Below are positions 5,683 through 8,384 of a stretch of DNA of 8,384 nucleotides, piece by piece. A program made the position numbers and the translations under genes. This DNA is from Flavobacteriaceae bacterium (GTDB lineage: Bacteria > Bacteroidota > Bacteroidia > Flavobacteriales > Flavobacteriaceae), in assembly GCA_947472705.1 (NCBI GenBank), contig CANJDA010000095.1, positions 1 to 8,384 of the forward strand, written 5' to 3'. How positions within the stretch are numbered: position 1 is the first letter of the stretch; each line of letters starts with the position of its first letter. The notes below the pieces were generated by a model. That model had not been told where the DNA came from, did no database searches, and was given only the letters and a program-made list of their open reading frames with translations.

Positions 5683-5759
5683 CCTAACTTAGCTGAAGAT
5701 TTCAGGGTTAGTATTTGTAGATTCTAAAAAGTGATAGTAAAAACTTAATAGCTATCACT
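5683..5759 (+). other. Structured 3' tail of the regulator transcript
   Basis: Two further hairpins can form before the terminator. One pairs CTAAC (5684-5688) with GTTAG (5707-5711) and CTGAA (5693-5697) with TTCAG (5701-5705). The other pairs AGTGATAG (5730-5737) with CTATCACT (5752-5759) across a 14-nt loop. CCTAACT is also directly repeated at 5670-5676 and 5683-5689. The stretch could be a structured 3' UTR or a small RNA ending at the 5783-5811 terminator. No good promoter for a separate RNA was found. Confidence 0.35.
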
Positions 5760-5782
5760 AGATTTACAAGACTTAAAGGGGG

Positions 5783-5811
5783 AAGCGATACTTTCGGGTA
5801 TCGCTTTTTTT
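5783..5811 (+). terminator. Intrinsic terminator of the HK2-regulator operon
   Basis: AAGCGATAC (5783-5791) pairs with GTATCGCTT (5798-5806) around a 6-nt loop (TTTCGG), followed by a T run to 5811. The T run includes two bases of the thiL stop codon on the opposite strand, so the convergent transcription units end back to back. The minus-strand side has no matching T tract, so thiL termination must rely on something further along. Confidence 0.88.
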
Positions 5812-6856
5812 ATGCGTTCATAGCGTCCCAACCACGAGCTTTCAAAGGGATTTTAGTATTGGCTCTTGTAATCAAATGTATTCCTTCGCTCTCTTGTGTC
5901 AAATGACCTATTACTGTAAAATTAGGATTGGCTTTTATCTTGTCAAAATCTTCCAAAGCAATTGTAAATAGCAATTCATAATCTTCACCGCCATTGATGG
6001 CAACTGTAGTTGAATCGATATTGAATTCTTCACAAACATTGATAAACTGAGGGTCTACAGGAATTTTTTCTTCGTAAAGATTACAGCCGACTTTACTTTG
6101 TTTGCAAATATGAATAATCTCCGAAGACAAACCATCCGAAATATCAATCATCGAAGTGGGTTTTACTTCTAGTTTTTCTAATAAAACTCTAATATCATGA
6201 CGGGCTTCTGGCTTTAATTGACGCTCTATTAAATAAGAATACCCATCCAAATCGGGTTGGTTATTCGGATTTACCTGAAAGACTTGCTTTTCTCTTTCCA
6301 AAACTTGTAATCCCATATAAGCCGAACCTAAATCTCCTGTAACCACTAATAAATCGCCATTATTAGCACCATTTCTATATACAATCTCATTTTCATTCGC
6401 TTCGCCAATGGCAGTAATGGAAATAATTAAACCTTTTTGTGAGGAAGTAGTATCACCTCCAATAACATCTACATTATAGAATTTGGCCGCCAAAGCAATC
6501 CCATCAAACAACTCCTCCAAAGCTTCCAATGGGAAACGATTAGAAACTGCTACTGACAGGGTTATTTGTGTGGCTTTAGCATTCATCGCGCAGATGTCGG
6601 AAACATTCACTACAACTGCTTTATAACCCAAATGGCGCAACGGCATATAGGATAAATCAAAGTGTACGCCTTCAACCAATAAATCAGTAGAAACAATCAC
6701 TTTCTTCTCTTTAAAATCTAAAACAGCAGCGTCATCGCCTATACTTTTCAACGTTGAAGGTTGTTTTACATCAAAATTTTTGGTCAAATGATCAATTAAA
6801 CCAAATTCTCCTAATTGTGATAACGGTGTGCGTTGGGGCGATTTATCTTCTAACAT
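5810..6856 (-). CDS. thiL: Thiamine-monophosphate kinase
   Basis: ThiL phosphorylates thiamine monophosphate with ATP to give thiamine diphosphate, the last step of de novo cofactor synthesis, in the cytoplasm. The 348-residue product has the family's nucleotide and Mg-binding motifs in order: GDDAA (40-44), STDLLVEGVHFD (56-67), NVSDICAMNA (84-93), VIGGDTT (131-137), VTGDLG (172-177), DISDGL (238-243) and GGEDYELL (289-296). The start is placed at ATG 6856. An in-frame ATG at 6922 would add 22 residues that do not resemble the family, and it would place the start upstream of the promoter at 6875-6882. The N-terminus from 6856 continues into the expected QLGEFGLIDHL segment. It lies downstream of lepA on the same strand but behind a terminator and promoter, so it is probably a single-gene transcript. 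No thiamine riboswitch is seen. Confidence 0.95.
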   Translation of the reverse strand: MLEDKSPQRTPLSQLGEFGLIDHLTKNFDVKQPSTLKSIGDDAAVLDFKEKKVIVSTDLLVEGVHFDLSYMPLRHLGYKAVVVNVSDICAMNAKATQITLSVAVSNRFPLEALEELFDGIALAAKFYNVDVIGGDTTSSQKGLIISITAIGEANENEIVYRNGANNGDLLVVTGDLGSAYMGLQVLEREKQVFQVNPNNQPDLDGYSYLIERQLKPEARHDIRVLLEKLEVKPTSMIDISDGLSSEIIHICKQSKVGCNLYEEKIPVDPQFINVCEEFNIDSTTVAINGGEDYELLFTIALEDFDKIKANPNFTVIGHLTQESEGIHLITRANTKIPLKARGWDAMNA

Positions 6857-6874
6857 GTTGTTAATTTTAGGCTG

Positions 6875-6882
6875 CAAAGTTA
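6875..6882 (-). promoter_or_regulatory. Bacteroidetes -7 element of the thiL promoter
   Basis: On the minus strand this reads TAACTTTG, an exact match to TAnnTTTG. A TTTG lies about 25 bp upstream, slightly far for a -33 element. Transcription would start near 6869 and give a short leader of about a dozen bases before ATG 6856. This supports the shorter ThiL start. Confidence 0.6.
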
Positions 6883-6904
6883 CGAAGTTGCTGTGGTTAA
6901 TACT

Positions 6905-6939
6905 AAACAAAAAACCCAACAACTTTCGCCATTGGGTTT
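6905..6939 (-). terminator. Intrinsic terminator after lepA
   Basis: Read on the minus strand, AAACCCAA (6939-6932) pairs with TTGGGTTT (6919-6912) around a 12-nt loop. The T run formed by plus-strand A 6909-6914 follows and partly overlaps the stem. It begins about 30 bases past the lepA stop and separates lepA from thiL. Confidence 0.75.
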
Positions 6940-6970
6940 GTCTATCTTCTATTAGTCTATTCGTCTAAAA

Positions 6971-8384
6971 TTAATCGTTCAATTTCAGTACCGCCATAAA
7001 CGCTTCCTGCGGAATCTCAACATTCCCTACCAAACGCATTCTTTTCTTTCCTTTTTTCTGTTTTTCCAAAAGTTTTCGTTTACGCGAAATATCACCCCCA
7101 TAACATTTTGCGGTAACGTCTTTACGCAACGCTTTTATCGTTTCACGAGCAATGATTTTAGCACCAATTGCCGCCTGAATAGGAATGTCAAATTGTTGTC
7201 TCGGAATTAATTCACGCAACTTCTCACACATTTTTTTACCAATGTTATAAGCATTACTTTCATGGATCAAAGCCGAAAGCGCATCTACAGATTGGGCGTT
7301 AAGTAAAACATCTAGTTTAACCAATTTGGAAGCACGCATTCCTATCGGAGAGTAATCAAAAGACGCATATCCTTTGGAAACGGTTTTCAATCGATCATAA
7401 AAATCGAATACAATTTCTGCTAAAGGCATGTCAAAATTCAATTCTACTCTTTCCGTAGTTAAATAAGTTTGATTCGTAATAACGCCACGTTTTTCAATAC
7501 ATAAACTCATTACATTTCCAACATAATCTGCTTTTGTAATGATGGTAGCTTTGATAAAAGGTTCCTCTACTCTGTCTAATCTTGATGGCTCTGGTAAATC
7601 CGAAGGATTGTTTACCACAAAACCAACTTCTGGTTCTTTTTTGGTATAAGCCAAATACGAAACGTTGGGAACCGTAGTGATTACAGTCATATCGTATTCG
7701 CGTTCTAAACGCTCTTGTATGATTTCCAAGTGTAGCATTCCTAAGAATCCACAACGGAATCCAAATCCTAAAGCCGCCGAACTTTCTGGTGTAAACACCA
7801 AAGAAGCATCATTCAGTTGCAGTTTTTCCATTGAAGCACGTAAATCTTCATAATCTTCAGTATCCACAGGATAAATTCCGGCGAAAACCATTGGTTTTAC
7901 ATCTTCAAATCCTGTAATCATATTGGTAGTTGGCGTTTTGGCATCGGTCAAAGTATCACCAACCTTTACTTCTTTTGCTTCCTTAATTCCTGAAATCAAA
8001 TATCCAACATCACCTGTTGAAATGACATTTTTCGGAACCTGATTTAGCTTTAATGTTCCCACTTCATCCGCAAAATATTCATTGCCAGTAGCCATGAATT
8101 TGATTTTTTGTCCTTTTCTGATTTCTCCATTTTTCACACGGAAAATAACTTCAATACCACGAAACGGATTGTAATGAGAATCAAAAATCAAGGCTTGAAG
8201 AGGTTCCTCTTTATTACCTTTTGGTGCCGGAATTTTTTCTATTATAGCCGCCAAAATATTCTCTACTCCAAAACCTGTTTTACCAGAAGCATGAATAATA
8301 TCTTCTAATTTGCACCCTAATAAATCAATAATATCGTCGCTAACTTCTTCCGGATTAGCACTTGGCAAATCCACTTTATTCAAA
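6971..8384 (-). CDS. lepA: Elongation factor 4 (LepA), N-terminus outside the window
   Basis: LepA is a ribosome-associated translational GTPase implicated in back-translocation or in 30S assembly and initiation. About 470 C-terminal residues are present; the family is close to 600, so roughly 130 residues with the G1-G3 motifs lie beyond the window edge. Visible are the G4 motif (NKVD, second residue of the fragment onward), the G5 region (ASGKTGFG, 32-39), the beta-barrel domain II, and the EF-G-like segment GFGFRCGFLGMLHLEI (206-221). The LepA-specific C-terminal domain follows, with its hallmark AKCYGGDISRKRKLL and KQKKGKKRMR near 425-450. The apparent TTG start at 8383 is an internal Leu codon of the conserved LNKVDLPSA stretch, not a real start. 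The gene looks intact and is a housekeeping gene. Confidence 0.97.
   Translation of the reverse strand, partial: LNKVDLPSANPEEVSDDIIDLLGCKLEDIIHASGKTGFGVENILAAIIEKIPAPKGNKEEPLQALIFDSHYNPFRGIEVIFRVKNGEIRKGQKIKFMATGNEYFADEVGTLKLNQVPKNVISTGDVGYLISGIKEAKEVKVGDTLTDAKTPTTNMITGFEDVKPMVFAGIYPVDTEDYEDLRASMEKLQLNDASLVFTPESSAALGFGFRCGFLGMLHLEIIQERLEREYDMTVITTVPNVSYLAYTKKEPEVGFVVNNPSDLPEPSRLDRVEEPFIKATIITKADYVGNVMSLCIEKRGVITNQTYLTTERVELNFDMPLAEIVFDFYDRLKTVSKGYASFDYSPIGMRASKLVKLDVLLNAQSVDALSALIHESNAYNIGKKMCEKLRELIPRQQFDIPIQAAIGAKIIARETIKALRKDVTAKCYGGDISRKRKLLEKQKKGKKRMRLVGNVEIPQEAFMAVLKLND

Noticed and set aside
5647..5727. 26-codon ATG ORF after the response regulator
   Set aside because: It begins inside the second palindrome, has no ribosome-binding or compositional support, and resembles no family I know. 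Structure in the RNA explains the region better.
6857..6922. 22-residue N-terminal extension of ThiL starting at 6922
   Set aside because: The extension lacks family resemblance and its start lies upstream of the exact TAnnTTTG element at 6875-6882 and inside the lepA terminator region.
6857..6970. Thiamine diphosphate riboswitch upstream of thiL
   Set aside because: The leader from the predicted start is only about a dozen bases, and no THI-box-like conserved segments are visible in the 114-bp gap.
7494..8308. Extra open frames on both strands within lepA
   Set aside because: They overlap the conserved LepA coding frame and show no recognisable motif.

Overview
The window looks like chromosomal DNA of a Flavobacteriaceae member, probably Flavobacterium or a close relative. 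The DNA is AT-rich and Asn/Lys codons are abundant. There are no Shine-Dalgarno sequences ahead of the genes, and the leaders are A-rich. One exact Bacteroidetes-type -7 element (TAnnTTTG) lies upstream of thiL. Two sensor kinases have the lipoprotein-TPR-transmembrane-HisKA_3 layout common in this phylum. The genus is an inference; no rRNA or other marker is present.

Layout. Positions 1-41 hold the last codons of an upstream gene, closed by a strong terminator (44-86). Positions 101-2104 encode a lipoprotein-type TPR hybrid-sensor histidine kinase (HK1). A 445-bp intergenic region follows, with several inverted and direct repeats. Positions 2550-2786 encode a small exported protein of 78 residues, made of a signal peptide and five copies of an 11-residue unit (EIGGQSQRPTL). 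It has its own terminator (2846-2881). Just beyond, 2912-4957 encodes a second TPR histidine kinase (HK2), paralogous to HK1. It overlaps by 4 bp (ATGA) with a NarL/LuxR-type response regulator gene (4954-5619). Two near-identical TACGG-GAAA-CCGTA palindromes sit directly after the regulator, followed by a structured tail and a terminator (5783-5811). On the minus strand lie two housekeeping genes: thiL (thiamine-monophosphate kinase, 5810-6856) and the 3' part of lepA (elongation factor 4, 6971 to the window end), separated by a terminator and a promoter.

How the parts may work together. Seen directly: an exported tandem-repeat peptide gene sits between two receptor-like kinases that carry TPR sensor domains on the extracytoplasmic side, with one shared response regulator. 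Known: in Firmicutes, TPR proteins of the RRNPP group (Rap, PlcR, PrgX) are receptors for short peptides cut from secreted precursors. Inferred: 2550-5619, perhaps with HK1, may be a peptide-sensing two-component cassette in which a precursor with several identical units, organised like a yeast alpha-factor precursor, supplies the ligand. Nothing in the sequence proves ligand binding. The small protein could equally be a regulated output of the pathway. I do not recognise the peptide family.
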